Shown: positions 1 to 8,729 of the stretch, piece by piece | Layout of the letters: each line of letters begins with the position of its first letter | How positions within the stretch are numbered: position 1 is the first letter of the stretch | Translations under genes and position numbers: made by a program | The notes under the pieces: generated by a model | Databases searched by the model: none | The model's input: only the letters and a program-made list of their open reading frames with translations | What the model was told of the DNA's origin: nothing | Assembly (NCBI GenBank): GCA_020410825.1 | Contig: CP084576.1 | Span: 62,001-126,000 of the forward strand | Reading direction: 5' to 3' | Length of the DNA: 64,000 nucleotides | Source: Candidatus Megaera endosymbiont of Mesostigma viride | GTDB lineage: Bacteria > Pseudomonadota > Alphaproteobacteria > Rickettsiales > Rickettsiaceae

Positions 1-113
1 ACAAAACAAATTAATGTTTGCGTGATCCTGTATTAGTTTTCTGGACACAATTTGTGTTAAAATAGAGAGAGAACTAATACATGATCAAGAATTAATTAGA
101 TAAGTTAGATTTA

Positions 114-154
114 TATATTGTATTGTACGTCATATTGACGTACAATACAATATA
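114..154. promoter_or_regulatory. Palindromic operator candidate for the toxin-antitoxin operon
   Basis: A perfect inverted repeat with 19-bp arms (114-132 and 136-154) separated by TAT. It ends about 8 bases before the Shine-Dalgarno AGGA (162-165) of the antitoxin gene. No T-run follows, so a terminator is unlikely. Ribbon-helix-helix antitoxins of the DUF1778/TacA group are known to bind palindromes upstream of their own operon, so an autoregulatory operator is the natural reading (inference). Confidence 0.65.
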
Positions 155-169
155 ATAACTCAGGATAAA

Positions 170-478
170 ATGATGAAAAGTAGTAAAGTTAGTAAAACCC
201 CATCTCATAATTCCAGACTGGAAGCAAGAGTTTCTCCTCATCTAAAAAAACTCTTTGTAAGAGCTGCTAAAGTACAGGGGATTAGTTTAACAGATTTTAT
301 TGTAACTACCGCTAAAAAAGAAGCAGAATCTATCCTCAAATTACAGACTCTAATTAATTTATCTCTTAAGGATATGTCTTTATTAGTCAAGAACTGTGTT
401 AGTAATGAAGAGCCTAACAATAAACTAAGACAAGCTGCCTCACGCTTTAAATCCACAAGTAGTAATAACAATGCTTAA
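170..478 (+). CDS. tacA: DUF1778/TacA-type antitoxin
   Basis: A 102-aa protein whose N-terminal half has the ribbon-helix-helix look of DUF1778 antitoxins: RLEARVSPHLKKLFVRAA, then a GISLTDFIV stretch that starts the second helix. The C-terminal half would be the toxin-neutralising tail. Two ATGs are possible, at 170 and 173; the second has better spacing (7 nt) from AGGA at 162-165. The 3' end overlaps the GNAT toxin gene by 8 bases, typical of translationally coupled type II toxin-antitoxin pairs. The palindrome at 114-154 is the likely autoregulatory site. Family assignment is by motif recognition; partner and gene order agree with TacAT. Confidence 0.85.
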   Translation: MMKSSKVSKTPSHNSRLEARVSPHLKKLFVRAAKVQGISLTDFIVTTAKKEAESILKLQTLINLSLKDMSLLVKNCVSNEEPNNKLRQAASRFKSTSSNNNA

Positions 479-1016
479 TTACGTTAAAGTAGTACCATAT
501 GATAAATCTTTTGAGTTAAAAGATTTTGATTGTGGTGAATCGGTTTTAAACAAATATATCACTAATTATGCTTCTCAAGATATTAAAAGGTATTTAGCAT
601 CAGTATTTTTAGGTATTAACTCTGTTATTGAAAAGGTTATAGGGTATTATACATTATCGTCCAATCGTATCGATATTTCTGAATTAGAAATGGAGTATAC
701 TAGGGAATTGCCAAATTACCCATACTTACCCGCAATACTAATAGGTAGGTTAGCAATAGATAAAGACTACCAAAGGAAAAAGTTAGGCGAATATTTGTTA
801 CTGGATGCTTTAAACAGGGCTTATCAAGCAGAAATAGCTGCTTTTGCTATGCTTGTTGAGGCTAAAAACTACCAGGCTATAAAATTTTATAAAAGCTATG
901 GATTTATACAATTTATTGATAATCCCAACAAGCTTTTTTTACCAATGAATACGATTGCTAAAATATTTGTTAAACCTCAGTATTCACTAAAATTCTTTAA
1001 GGATAGAAGCGTGTGA
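471..1016 (+). CDS. tacT: GNAT-family toxin (TacT-like acetyltransferase)
   Basis: A 181-aa GNAT acetyltransferase of the TacT/AtaT group, which in studied members acetylates the amino group of aminoacyl-tRNA and stops translation. The N-terminal FDCGESVLNKYI segment, the central LIGRLAIDKDYQ strand and the KFYKSYGF segment carrying the usual catalytic Tyr are all visible. The acetyl-CoA loop reads QRKKLG (residues 101-106), whereas the family pattern is Q-x-x-G-x-G, so the first glycine is Lys104. That could weaken cofactor binding. It overlaps the antitoxin gene by 8 bases and is probably co-transcribed with it. Confidence 0.85.
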   Translation: MLNYVKVVPYDKSFELKDFDCGESVLNKYITNYASQDIKRYLASVFLGINSVIEKVIGYYTLSSNRIDISELEMEYTRELPNYPYLPAILIGRLAIDKDYQRKKLGEYLLLDALNRAYQAEIAAFAMLVEAKNYQAIKFYKSYGFIQFIDNPNKLFLPMNTIAKIFVKPQYSLKFFKDRSV

Positions 1017-1025
1017 TTTTTTATA

Positions 1026-1061
1026 CATAATTATTAAAATAATAGTTATGGTAATTTTTTT
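1026..1061 (+). terminator. Possible terminator of the toxin-antitoxin operon
   Basis: A 10-bp stem (1026-1035 with 1041-1050, one G-U pair) with a 5-nt loop is followed by GTAA and seven T residues (1055-1061). It starts 10 bases after the toxin stop codon and overlaps the 3' end of the converging transporter gene. The stem is AT-rich, hence only moderate confidence. Confidence 0.4.
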
Positions 1062-1690
1062 ATGTGCTTTATCAAACTAACAATTGCATAAAATAATGGA
1101 GTACTACATATTGCAAAGAATAGTTTGTACAAATAGCTATTAATTATAAGTGTGCTCATTTTATCGATTGGTAGTGCACCAAAAAGACTCATAAAGCTAA
1201 TCACAATGGTTGTATCTACTAATAATGAGATGGCAGTACTACTGTTATTTCTTAACCATAAATACTTACCTTTGGTTATTTTGCGTATCCATAAATAAAT
1301 ATTAATATCAATTAGCTGAGCGGTATAACAGGCGATAATGGAGCCAACAAATGCTACACTATATAACCCAAATACTTTATGAAAAATTATATCGTCAATT
1401 TTAGACCATTCAGTTGCAGTGAGTGAATCCATAATTGCTATTAATATCGCTACCATTATATTCATTGTTAATGCAAGCTTGACACAAAAGTTAGTTTTAT
1501 TTTTACCATAAAACTCGGCTATTAAATCTGTCAGTAAAAAAGTTAAAGGGTATGTTATAGCTCCTACTGACAGTTCAAAAGTATGAAAAGGTAATATTGG
1601 TAAAACAACAAATTTTTGATATATCATATTACCCATAACAATAAGTACCGCAAATAATACGCATATTGTTGTATAAATTTTATCATCCAT
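1046..1690 (-). CDS. yhhQ: VUT-family (YhhQ/QueT-like) membrane transporter
   Basis: A multi-spanning membrane protein of 214 aa with the VUT-family signature: an N-terminal TTICVLFAVLIVMGNMIYQK helix, the SVGAITYPLTFLLTDLIAEFYG segment and several further hydrophobic helices. E. coli YhhQ imports 7-deazaguanine precursors of queuosine (preQ0/preQ1), and relatives are common in Rickettsiales. I start it at the ATG at 1690 because the family consensus begins there. An in-frame ATG at 1840 would add 50 residues that look unlike the family. The gene converges on the toxin gene. The exact substrate is inferred from family only. Confidence 0.8.
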   Translation of the reverse strand: MDDKIYTTICVLFAVLIVMGNMIYQKFVVLPILPFHTFELSVGAITYPLTFLLTDLIAEFYGKNKTNFCVKLALTMNIMVAILIAIMDSLTATEWSKIDDIIFHKVFGLYSVAFVGSIIACYTAQLIDINIYLWIRKITKGKYLWLRNNSSTAISLLVDTTIVISFMSLFGALPIDKMSTLIINSYLYKLFFAICSTPLFYAIVSLIKHIKKLP

Positions 1691-2366
1691 GTTTAAGTTT
1701 TTTATCCTCTTTGAAATAGTATGTTTTTTGGGGCATGCATAGTAATGTGATTTTTTAATATAAGTCAATTTATAATATTGGGAAGCATTTTCAAAAGCTA
1801 AATAGAAAATATAGTTCAAAATAATACTAATAATATACACTTTGCAACATAGCTATCTACTCTATAAACCTTTACAACACTAAACTAAAAATTTTCTAAA
1901 TTTACATTATTATAAAAGCTTTTATATCTAATAATCAATAATCATTAACAGATCTATCCAACTATCGAGCGTAATTAAATTTATTACCCATGTTATATTA
2001 GATAATGAAAGGTAAAAAATTTTTAGTGATATTGAAAACATTTCCTTTATAGTTACTACCTGTATGCAAAAAATAATTCAGTTAGTAAGCGATTATGTTC
2101 CTAATAAATTTAATTTCAATCCGGTCAATAATATGCAGCTATTAGTGTGGATGCAAAGTTCTATGCTTAAACATAATATTATATAAACAGATATTGTAAG
2201 AGGTGGGAATTTAGCCATAATAAATAGTAGAACAGAAGAAAGACCTAGTTATGACAGTAATACATAATAAGGCATTAATTTGTTATACCAAACTAGGGGA
2301 ATAGATTCAGTTGCTTATTAATAATACTATAATAATACTATAAAGGTAGTTGGTATAAACAATACT
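1691..2366. other. Intergenic region with possible decayed coding sequence
   Basis: No intact gene is seen. On the + strand around 2010-2270 there are short open stretches interrupted by stops (for example VRGGNLAIINSRTEER near 2195-2245) that read like coding sequence but match nothing I recognise. The promoter of the downstream phosphopantetheinyl transferase must lie in the right part; I could not identify convincing boxes. Confidence 0.3.
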
Positions 2367-3155
2367 ATGATTAACAATATAGATAAAATTACCAGGCTTA
2401 AGCTTACTAATAGTAAGTTTGAGAGAAGTATTTTCGATCAATTGGTATTTAACACAAGTGTAAATAAAGTATTTATCTTCATCGTAAATTTAACTAGCCA
2501 TATAAATGAGGTATCCACGTACTGGGAATACCTTTCGATTCAAGAGAAAATAAAGGCAAACAAATATCATACTGAATATTTAAGTAACAAATACATTATA
2601 TCACATGGTATTTTAAGGTATATTTTGAGTTTCTACACAAAACAACATCCTCAAAAAATCGAATTTAATTATAATGAATATGGAAAACCTTTTTTAAAAA
2701 ATAGTAATATCCAATTTAATATGTCTCATTCCCATAACATGGCTAGTTATATGATAGCTTTAAACTGTAGAGTGGGTATCGATATAGAATTACATGATAA
2801 AAATCTGAACGTTGAAGAGCTTGCTGGTTTGGTACTAACTCCAGGGGAGTCCAAATATTTATCCAGTCTTAAACCTCGAGATAAACTTAGTTTTTTTTAT
2901 ACTTTCTGGACCAAAAAGGAAGCTTTAGTAAAGGCTATTGGTCAAGGATTATCTTATCCTATTAATACCATCGAAGTTATGAGATTATTACCTGGTAAAG
3001 CCATTCTGCTTAATGATGTGAATAATGAACTAAGTCAACAATGGTATTGCTATGAATTAGAAGTCCCAGAAAATTACTCCGGAGCTATTGGACTAGAGAA
3101 TAAAATAGATGAAGTAGTTTATCTAGAAATGAACAATCAACAAAATAATTTTTGA
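2367..3155 (+). CDS. Sfp-type 4'-phosphopantetheinyl transferase
   Basis: A 262-aa protein that would transfer the phosphopantetheine arm of CoA to the conserved Ser of carrier-protein domains. All family motifs are visible: GKPFL (106-110), FNMSHS (117-122), VGIDIE (136-141, with the Mg-binding Asp139 and Glu141) and FWTKKEALVKAIGQGL (180-195, with Glu185 and Lys189). The length is that of the broad-specificity Sfp/HetI group rather than the short AcpS group, which fits activation of NRPS carrier domains. The big NRPS genes lie about 16 kb downstream on the same strand and contain 11 carrier domains needing this modification. Start is ATG; the stop is 14 bases from the next ATG. Confidence 0.92.
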   Translation: MINNIDKITRLKLTNSKFERSIFDQLVFNTSVNKVFIFIVNLTSHINEVSTYWEYLSIQEKIKANKYHTEYLSNKYIISHGILRYILSFYTKQHPQKIEFNYNEYGKPFLKNSNIQFNMSHSHNMASYMIALNCRVGIDIELHDKNLNVEELAGLVLTPGESKYLSSLKPRDKLSFFYTFWTKKEALVKAIGQGLSYPINTIEVMRLLPGKAILLNDVNNELSQQWYCYELEVPENYSGAIGLENKIDEVVYLEMNNQQNNF

Positions 3156-3169
3156 TAATAAGGATTATA

Positions 3170-3412
3170 ATGACTAAATTAGAGTCTCAGCAGAGAATAA
3201 TTGGATTCTTAAATGAAGAATTTGCTAAAATAAAACAGTGGCAGCAAACCAATCAAAAAGTTAAAGTGAAAGCAGTAGAAAAAAAAGCTAAAAAATTGCT
3301 TAATGATATTGAATTAATGCTTAAAATCAATGCAGGTGATAATGAGGTAAATTTAAAGATTACTGAAATTAAAAAAGAAATAAAAAACTATTTTTCATAT
3401 TTAAAACTATAA
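3170..3412 (+). CDS. Small charged helical protein of unknown function
   Basis: An 80-aa Lys/Glu-rich, probably helical protein without a recognisable domain. I start it at the ATG at 3170, which has AAGGA about 6 bases upstream; a TTG at 3152 would add six residues and overlap the preceding gene. It lies 14 bases after the phosphopantetheinyl transferase stop and is probably co-transcribed with it. No function is proposed. Confidence 0.55.
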   Translation: MTKLESQQRIIGFLNEEFAKIKQWQQTNQKVKVKAVEKKAKKLLNDIELMLKINAGDNEVNLKITEIKKEIKNYFSYLKL

Positions 3413-3489
3413 TATTCAAGAAATTTTAGACTTTCACTAATTAGCTGCTACAATTATAAAACATATTATATATTTTATTGAAAGAAATT

Positions 3490-4173
3490 ATGATAAGAGT
3501 TGCCGTGGTAATTTCAGGTTGTGGTCATCTTGATGGAGCTGAAATTTCTGAAACAGTATTTACATTACTTGAACTAGATAGAAATAATGTTGAGACTAGA
3601 ATTTTTGCTCCGAATCAGAAACAGCATTATGTCATCAATCATTTGACTAAAAAAGAAGTAGTTGAGGAGCGTAACGTCCTTGTTGAATCTGCACGTATTG
3701 CTCGTGGAGCAATTCAGTCATTAAATGAATTGCAGGTAAAAGATTTTGATGCATTAATTTTACCTGGAGGGTTCGGAGCAGCTACGAATTTATCAGACTT
3801 AGCATTCAAAAATGAAAATTCCACAGTAATTGAAGATTTACAGAAGATAATCATAGAGTTTTATAAGTTATCAAAGCCTATTGGAGGAATATGTATTTCT
3901 CCTGCGGTTTTAGTTTTAGCTTTAAAAGATTTTGTACAAGTAAAAATTACCCTTGGTGATAAAAATGAACTTGTTGCTAAATTGGGAGCATTGGAAGAAA
4001 TTTGTGCGGCTGATGATATAGTTATAGATTGGGAAAATAAACTGGTTACTACTCCTGCTTTTATGATAGATGCACCATTAACTCAAATACATACGGGAGT
4101 TAGTAGACTGGTAAATAAAATCATTGAAATGCATAATCACATAAAATATCTGGGAGGAATAAATGAGCACTAA
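3490..4173 (+). CDS. elbB: ElbB-like glyoxalase/DJ-1 superfamily protein
   Basis: A 227-aa protein of the class I glutamine amidotransferase-like (DJ-1/PfpI) fold, closest in look to ElbB (isoprenoid biosynthesis glyoxalase). Visible features are VAVVISGCGHLDGAEISE at the N-terminus, FDALILPGGFGAATNLSD in the middle and KPIGGICISPA with the nucleophile-position Cys135. I chose the ATG at 3490 over a TTG at 3478 because the family begins right at this point. Its role in the neighbouring pathway, if any, is unknown; ElbB is widespread and probably a housekeeping gene here. Confidence 0.85.
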   Translation: MIRVAVVISGCGHLDGAEISETVFTLLELDRNNVETRIFAPNQKQHYVINHLTKKEVVEERNVLVESARIARGAIQSLNELQVKDFDALILPGGFGAATNLSDLAFKNENSTVIEDLQKIIIEFYKLSKPIGGICISPAVLVLALKDFVQVKITLGDKNELVAKLGALEEICAADDIVIDWENKLVTTPAFMIDAPLTQIHTGVSRLVNKIIEMHNHIKYLGGINEH

Positions 4174-4192
4174 AAAATATAAAGTATTTTAA
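4163..4192 (+). pseudogene. Nine-codon orphan start overlapping the elbB stop
   Basis: A strong GGAGG (around 4153) followed by ATG and nine codons (MSTKKYKVF) before TAA, overlapping the end of elbB. It looks like the translation start of a former downstream operon partner whose body is gone. A leader peptide is an alternative. Very short, so confidence is low. Confidence 0.2.
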
Positions 4193-4270
4193 TAACAAGT
4201 ATCTTGGATATGATGTATATCATAAATACAAAATTTCTTATGCCAAAAAAATTGGATGTCTCCAGATATT

Positions 4271-5032
4271 CTAATTTAAAGTGACAAACTGCGTAATTTC
4301 TTTATATAAAATCTTGTTTACTATGTTAATCACTTCTGGGTAAGAGGATTTAATAAAAAAGTGATCACCAGGTAGTAATTCGTATTGGAATAAAGCAGTA
4401 GTCTGTTCCTGCCATTTTAGTAAATCTTGAGAGTCAAATGTATAATCATTCAGACCTCCTAAGGCCATTATAGGGCAAGCTAGGGGTAGTTCGCTATAAT
4501 AGCTGTAAGTTTCAGATATACAGAAATCAGCACGTATTATTGGTAGGAATATGTCCATCAGTTCCTTGTTCTCAATTATATCTCTTGGAATTCCATTATA
4601 TTCTCGAATTTTTTGGATAAGTTCTGGAGTTGGTAAGCGATGAATAGGAAATCTTTTTAGCGGTACTTGTGGTGCTTTGGTTCCTGATATAATTAAGCTT
4701 TTAGGTTGCTGCATTGCTTTTTTTCGCAATATGCGTGTAAATTCAAACGATATTAATGCTCCAATACTGTGCCCAAACAGAATATAAGGTTTATCAAGGT
4801 AGTTATGAAAATTTAGCGATAATTCATTAACGATGTCTGATATATTATCCAGTAAAGGTTCACTGAATCTACTCTCACGTCCCGGTAGTTGAATGGCAAT
4901 TAGATCTACATAATCAATTAGATCTTTAGCCCATTCTCTGTAAGCTGAAGCACTACCACCGCCATAGTGAAAACAAAATAGCCTGACATAGGAATTTTTA
5001 TTATATTTAAACGGTACAAACCAACCTGACAT
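4271..5032 (-). CDS. Type II thioesterase (NRPS proofreading)
   Basis: A 253-aa alpha/beta hydrolase of the GrsT/SrfAD type, which removes misprimed acyl groups from carrier domains of NRPS/PKS enzymes. It shows LFCFHYGGGSASAYREWA at the N-terminus, LPGRESRF, the nucleophile elbow FGHSIGA (Ser89), Asp196 in GGLNDYTF and His224 in PGDHFF, completing a Ser-Asp-His triad. Length matches the family. It stands alone on the minus strand between elbB and htpG, diverging from htpG, so it is transcribed separately from the NRPS genes, but its family ties it to them functionally. Confidence 0.92.
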   Translation of the reverse strand: MSGWFVPFKYNKNSYVRLFCFHYGGGSASAYREWAKDLIDYVDLIAIQLPGRESRFSEPLLDNISDIVNELSLNFHNYLDKPYILFGHSIGALISFEFTRILRKKAMQQPKSLIISGTKAPQVPLKRFPIHRLPTPELIQKIREYNGIPRDIIENKELMDIFLPIIRADFCISETYSYYSELPLACPIMALGGLNDYTFDSQDLLKWQEQTTALFQYELLPGDHFFIKSSYPEVINIVNKILYKEITQFVTLN

Positions 5033-5403
5033 ATACTTAAAACTTAAATTATGTTTTTACCTTAGAAAATGCTGCTAAGAATATTATTTCTATTGTTAAT
5101 GCAATGCAAGAATAAACTTAGATCTAAAAATAGATACTTGCTGTACAATAGCCAATAATTGTTATTTTATCAATTTAAATGCTTAATAGTATGTATGAAT
5201 TGCTTAATTATGTTGACGATAATTATTGGTTTTATTATCCTGACGTCATGCTGAGGTTAGAAAAACTTATTATATTTGAAAAAGGATAATCTGCTTTTTT
5301 AGCAGCTCATTTAATAGAATATAATAGCTTAATGATATTGAGGTTTTAAGCTTGGCAATTATGTGAATATATCTAAGATAGGGAAATATTTTTAGGAGTG
5401 ATT
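5033..5403. other. Divergent intergenic region between thioesterase and htpG
   Basis: This 371-bp region must hold promoters in both directions. On the + strand, TTGACG (5213-5218), a 17-bp spacer and TATCCT (5236-5241) form one candidate promoter; TTGGCA (5352-5357), 16 bp and TAAGAT (5374-5379) form a nearer one for htpG. I could not see a convincing heat-shock (sigma32) consensus. No gene is visible. Confidence 0.35.
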
Positions 5404-7392
5404 ATGGTTTACGAGAAAAAAACTTTCGGTGCTGAGGTTGATAAAATCCTGCACATAATGATCCACTCTCTTTATACTAATAAAGGAATCTTTATGCGTG
5501 AGTTAATTTCAAATGCATCAGATGCATGTGATAAGTTACGTTATTTATCACAAATTACTCCTGACCTATTAGGGAATGATACTACTTTTAAAATCACAGT
5601 GAGAATTGATAAGGATAATAGGAATATTATTATATGTGATAATGGGATTGGCATGAATAAAGAAGAGTTAATAGAAAATCTTGGTACTATAGCAAAATCT
5701 GGTACTCAGAATTTTCTTCAGCACCTTTCCGGTGATGCTAAAAAAGATAGTATGTTGATAGGTCAATTTGGGGTAGGATTTTATTCTGCATTTATGATAG
5801 CAGAATATATAACCGTTACCTCTAGAAAAGCAGGAGAAGAAAGAAGCTATACCTGGGATTCTGACGGTTTAGGAGAATATACAGTTGCAGATACAGATAG
5901 AGAATTCTCACGTGGTACTGAAGTATTAATTCATGTTAAAGAAAAAGAAGATGAATATCTAGATCATTTTAGGTTAAAAAATATAGTTAAAAGTTATTCT
6001 GATCATATAGCAATTCCTATATACTTTATCAATACTGATAATAATGAAATTCAGCTTAACTCTTCATCAGCACTCTGGACTAGGCCAAAATCTGAAATTA
6101 CTCCTGAACAGTATAAGGAATTTTATAAAAGCTTATCTTATGCAATGGATGATCCTTGGTTAATTATGCATAATAAAAATGAAGGAGCCATAGAATTTAC
6201 TAACTTGTTATTTATTCCATCGGCTAAACCTTTTGATTTATTTAATCAGGATCGTAAAAAAAGCGTTAAACTATATATAAAACGAGTTTTTATCTCTGAT
6301 GAGAATATTGATTTGATTCCAAATTATTTAAGGTTTATTCGAGGAGTGGTAGATTCAGAAGATTTACCTCTTAATATTAGCCGGGAAACTTTACAACATA
6401 ATCTAGTACTTGAGAAAATCAAATCATCAATCATACAAAAAGTAATAAATGAGTTAAAAAAGAAAAAAGAGGAATTAATAGAGGATTATCTGAAATTCTG
6501 GAATAACTTTGGTAGTGTTTTAAAAGAAGGCCTTTGTGAATCAGGTTTTGATCATGAAAAGCTGCTTGAAATATGTATGTTTAGAAGTAGCATTCATAAC
6601 AGACTAATCAGCTTGGATGAGTATATAAGTAACTTTAAGGAAGGACAGAAAACCATATATTACCTGAGTGGTGATAATGTTGATAAGTTACTGTCTAGTC
6701 CTCAAATTGAAGGTTTCTTAAATAAAGGAATAGATGTACTACTTTTTACTGATCCGGTAGACAATTTCTGGGTAAATAATTATATCAGATATAAAGATTA
6801 TGATATTAAATCAGTTACTAGAAGTAATATAGATCTGGAACAGGATGTTGATAAAGATAAAGGAGCTAATAATGATTCCTCTAAAGATATCAAGCAAGAT
6901 GAAGGTCAATACAGTGAGTTAATTGAATATTTTAAAAAAGTGTTGGGTAATTTAGTGAAGGATGTAAAGATATCCAGAAAACTTACTTCGAGTATTGCCT
7001 GTCTAACGGTAGGTGATAGTGGTATGGATATATATACAGAAAGGTTATTGATGGAGCAAAGAAGGTCTTCTTTGCCGGTACCTAAAGTATTGGAGATTAA
7101 CCCTAAACATCCTATAATACAGAGAATCAATAGTGATTTGCTTGCTGAAGATCAGCGTTCCATTATCAATAATGAAGAGCTGGTCAAGCTTATATTTGAT
7201 GAAGCATGTATTATTGAAGGTCAACTTCCATCTAATGTGGTAGAGTTTTCAAGGAGGATTAATAATATTATGGAAAAAGTTCTATCTGCTACAGAGACAG
7301 ATAATAAGATGCCTATAGTAGAAGCTATCGAATTCAATAAATCTAAAAGCACTTCTACTAGGAAGAAATCAACTAAGTCAAAAAATTCTTAA
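5404..7392 (+). CDS. htpG: HtpG, Hsp90-family chaperone
   Basis: A 662-aa ATP-dependent chaperone. The GHKL ATPase motifs are clear: [12 protein letters not shown] (Asn and Asp of the ATP pocket), DNGIGM and [12 protein letters not shown]. The middle domain has [11 protein letters not shown] with the catalytic-loop Arg. I start at the ATG at 5404, with AGGAG at 5394-5398; a GTG at 5398 overlaps that Shine-Dalgarno. It is longer than typical HtpG (about 620-630 aa) because of a charged insertion ([19 protein letters not shown]) near residue 490 and a Ser/Lys-rich tail ([14 protein letters not shown]). Probably housekeeping; chaperoning of the 90-600 kDa synthetases is possible but speculative. 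Confidence 0.96.
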   Translation: MVYEKKTFGAEVDKILHIMIHSLYTNKGIFMRELISNASDACDKLRYLSQITPDLLGNDTTFKITVRIDKDNRNIIICDNGIGMNKEELIENLGTIAKSGTQNFLQHLSGDAKKDSMLIGQFGVGFYSAFMIAEYITVTSRKAGEERSYTWDSDGLGEYTVADTDREFSRGTEVLIHVKEKEDEYLDHFRLKNIVKSYSDHIAIPIYFINTDNNEIQLNSSSALWTRPKSEITPEQYKEFYKSLSYAMDDPWLIMHNKNEGAIEFTNLLFIPSAKPFDLFNQDRKKSVKLYIKRVFISDENIDLIPNYLRFIRGVVDSEDLPLNISRETLQHNLVLEKIKSSIIQKVINELKKKKEELIEDYLKFWNNFGSVLKEGLCESGFDHEKLLEICMFRSSIHNRLISLDEYISNFKEGQKTIYYLSGDNVDKLLSSPQIEGFLNKGIDVLLFTDPVDNFWVNNYIRYKDYDIKSVTRSNIDLEQDVDKDKGANNDSSKDIKQDEGQYSELIEYFKKVLGNLVKDVKISRKLTSSIACLTVGDSGMDIYTERLLMEQRRSSLPVPKVLEINPKHPIIQRINSDLLAEDQRSIINNEELVKLIFDEACIIEGQLPSNVVEFSRRINNIMEKVLSATETDNKMPIVEAIEFNKSKSTSTRKKSTKSKNS

Positions 7393-7600
7393 GTAATACT
7401 ACTTATAAGATACACCTATCTATACAGACAAGTACAGTAAGTGGATTCGAGACAAGAGTTGTAAGTAACATAAATACTACATTATGCCTTTTTGTAAAGG
7501 TTAGTATAGTAAATATTGTTTGAAAAAAGTTTTATCTTTGTGAATAATCTATAGTTAATAATTATAAAAGATTAACTATATAAAAAAGCAGAGCGAACAT

Positions 7601-8094
7601 ATGCAGGTAGATAAGAATCGATCACAGAAAATACCGGATGAATTTAATATAATTATTGAAATCCCTATTAATGGTAATCCTGTTAAATAAAAACTTAGAT
7701 AAAGAACCCGGTGCTATATTTGTTGGTTGGTTTATGCAGGTATCAATGGTTTATTCATGTAGTTATGAATTTATGCTTAATGCTTTATTTTGTGATGGAG
7801 ATTCAGTCAATGTGTTGGTTTTATCTAACTATCCGGTTATACCAAGTGGAATAATAAAATGCAGACCTATTGGAATATTAAAGATGGAAGATGAGTCTGG
7901 TCTGGATAAAAAGTTTATTGCTGTTTCTGTATCTAAGGTTGACATATCTTTTAATATATGAATACCTCTGATGTTGCCGGTATTGTCAAGAACAAAATAA
8001 AGCATTTCTCTGAACACTATAAAGATCTTGATAAAGATAAGTGGGGGGAATTTTAGAGTGGGTTGATATTGAAATAACAAATAAGCTAATCTAA
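7601..8094 (+). pseudogene. ppa: Inorganic pyrophosphatase (ppa) pseudogene
   Basis: Three reading frames together reconstruct a family I soluble inorganic pyrophosphatase. Frame 2 (from ATG 7601) gives FNIIIEIPINGNPVK, then a stop near 7688. Frame 3 gives KEPGAIFVGWFMQVSM through IIKCRPIGILKMEDESG up to about 7960. Frame 2 resumes with DVAGIVKNKIKHFSEHYKDL, and a last shift restores EWVDIEITNKLI ending at 8094. At least three frameshifts are needed. The metal-binding DGDPVDVLV motif reads DGDSVNVLV, with one catalytic Asp changed to Asn, so it is decayed. Whether an intact ppa exists elsewhere cannot be seen here. Confidence 0.88.
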
Positions 8095-8196
8095 GAAAGA
8101 ATTAATAGAAATTTATCTAATTAAACAAAAGTAGCCCGTTTTATTTGTTAGCATGAAGAAAAATCAAACAAGAAGTAATTAGGAGGTAGTGCAGGT

Positions 8197-8434
8197 ATGA
8201 TAAATGAATTAGTAAAAAGACTAAGTGAAGGTAAGCATGAGGTAGTAATAAGACATAGAGATAAACCTTATGAAGAAATAAAAGAGTTTATTGAGAGCGG
8301 TTATATAAATACCAAGTTTATACAAACCAGGGGTGGTACTGAACTTGGGACCAATGTGGATTTAAAGAGTACAAAATAGCTGATATTGATTTTGCCTCTA
8401 GAAGAGGAGAAGGGCACTTGGTAAGTAGTATCTG
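8197..8434 (+). pseudogene. Small unknown protein, probably frameshifted
   Basis: A perfect AGGAGG (8181-8186) precedes the ATG by 10 bases. The first frame gives 60 aa (MINELVKRLSEGKHEVVIRH at the start, then a TRGGTELG motif) and stops at 8379. A +2 shift just before that stop continues with YKIADIDFASRRGEGHLVSS to a stop at 8432-8434, which looks like the natural continuation of the same beta-rich protein. I do not recognise the family. The strong ribosome site and position just upstream of the MbtH-like gene suggest it once belonged to the same operon. It could also be a genuine 60-aa protein. Confidence 0.45.
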
Positions 8435-8497
8435 AAGAACCAATAAACAGTGAAGTACATTTAATTAATTATTTAATATAAGAAACAAATAAGTAAT

Positions 8498-8716
8498 ATG
8501 AGTATGTCAGAAGAAGATAATGAAGAATATATATGCCTTATTAATGAAGAGGAGCAATATTCCATATGTTTTGCGTGGAAAGAAATACCGCTTGGTTGGA
8601 AACAGGTTGGTCCGAAAGGGACTAAGCAAGAGGTTTTAAACTATGTAAAAAAAGTGTGGACTGATATGAGACCTAAAAGTCTTAGAGAACAAATGGATAA
8701 AGCTGTATTAAACTGA
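8498..8716 (+). CDS. MbtH-like protein (adenylation-domain partner)
   Basis: A 72-aa MbtH-family protein; these bind NRPS adenylation domains and are often required for their folding and activity. Family features visible are INEEEQYS, PLGWKQVGPKGTK (Trp34) and the C-terminal VWTDMRPKSL (Trp54). The first conserved Trp, in the usual S-x-W-P motif, is replaced: the sequence reads YSICF with Cys24 and Phe25, and a Trp follows at 27. An ATG at 8504 is an equally good start. It lies 13 bases before the ankyrin gene and upstream of the L-Dap cassette. Its presumed clients are the adenylation domains encoded from 19.6 kb on. Confidence 0.9.
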   Translation: MSMSEEDNEEYICLINEEEQYSICFAWKEIPLGWKQVGPKGTKQEVLNYVKKVWTDMRPKSLREQMDKAVLN

Positions 8717-8729
8717 TGGTAAGTAGGAA

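Noticed and set aside
41-66. TGGACA-like sequence at the left edge as an IS terminal repeat or promoter
   Set aside because: No partner repeat or transposase is visible, and the following AT-rich box is only 10 bp away.
7656-7961. A 101-codon open frame as a real gene
   Set aside because: It is the middle part of the broken pyrophosphatase gene and starts inside it in a shifted frame.
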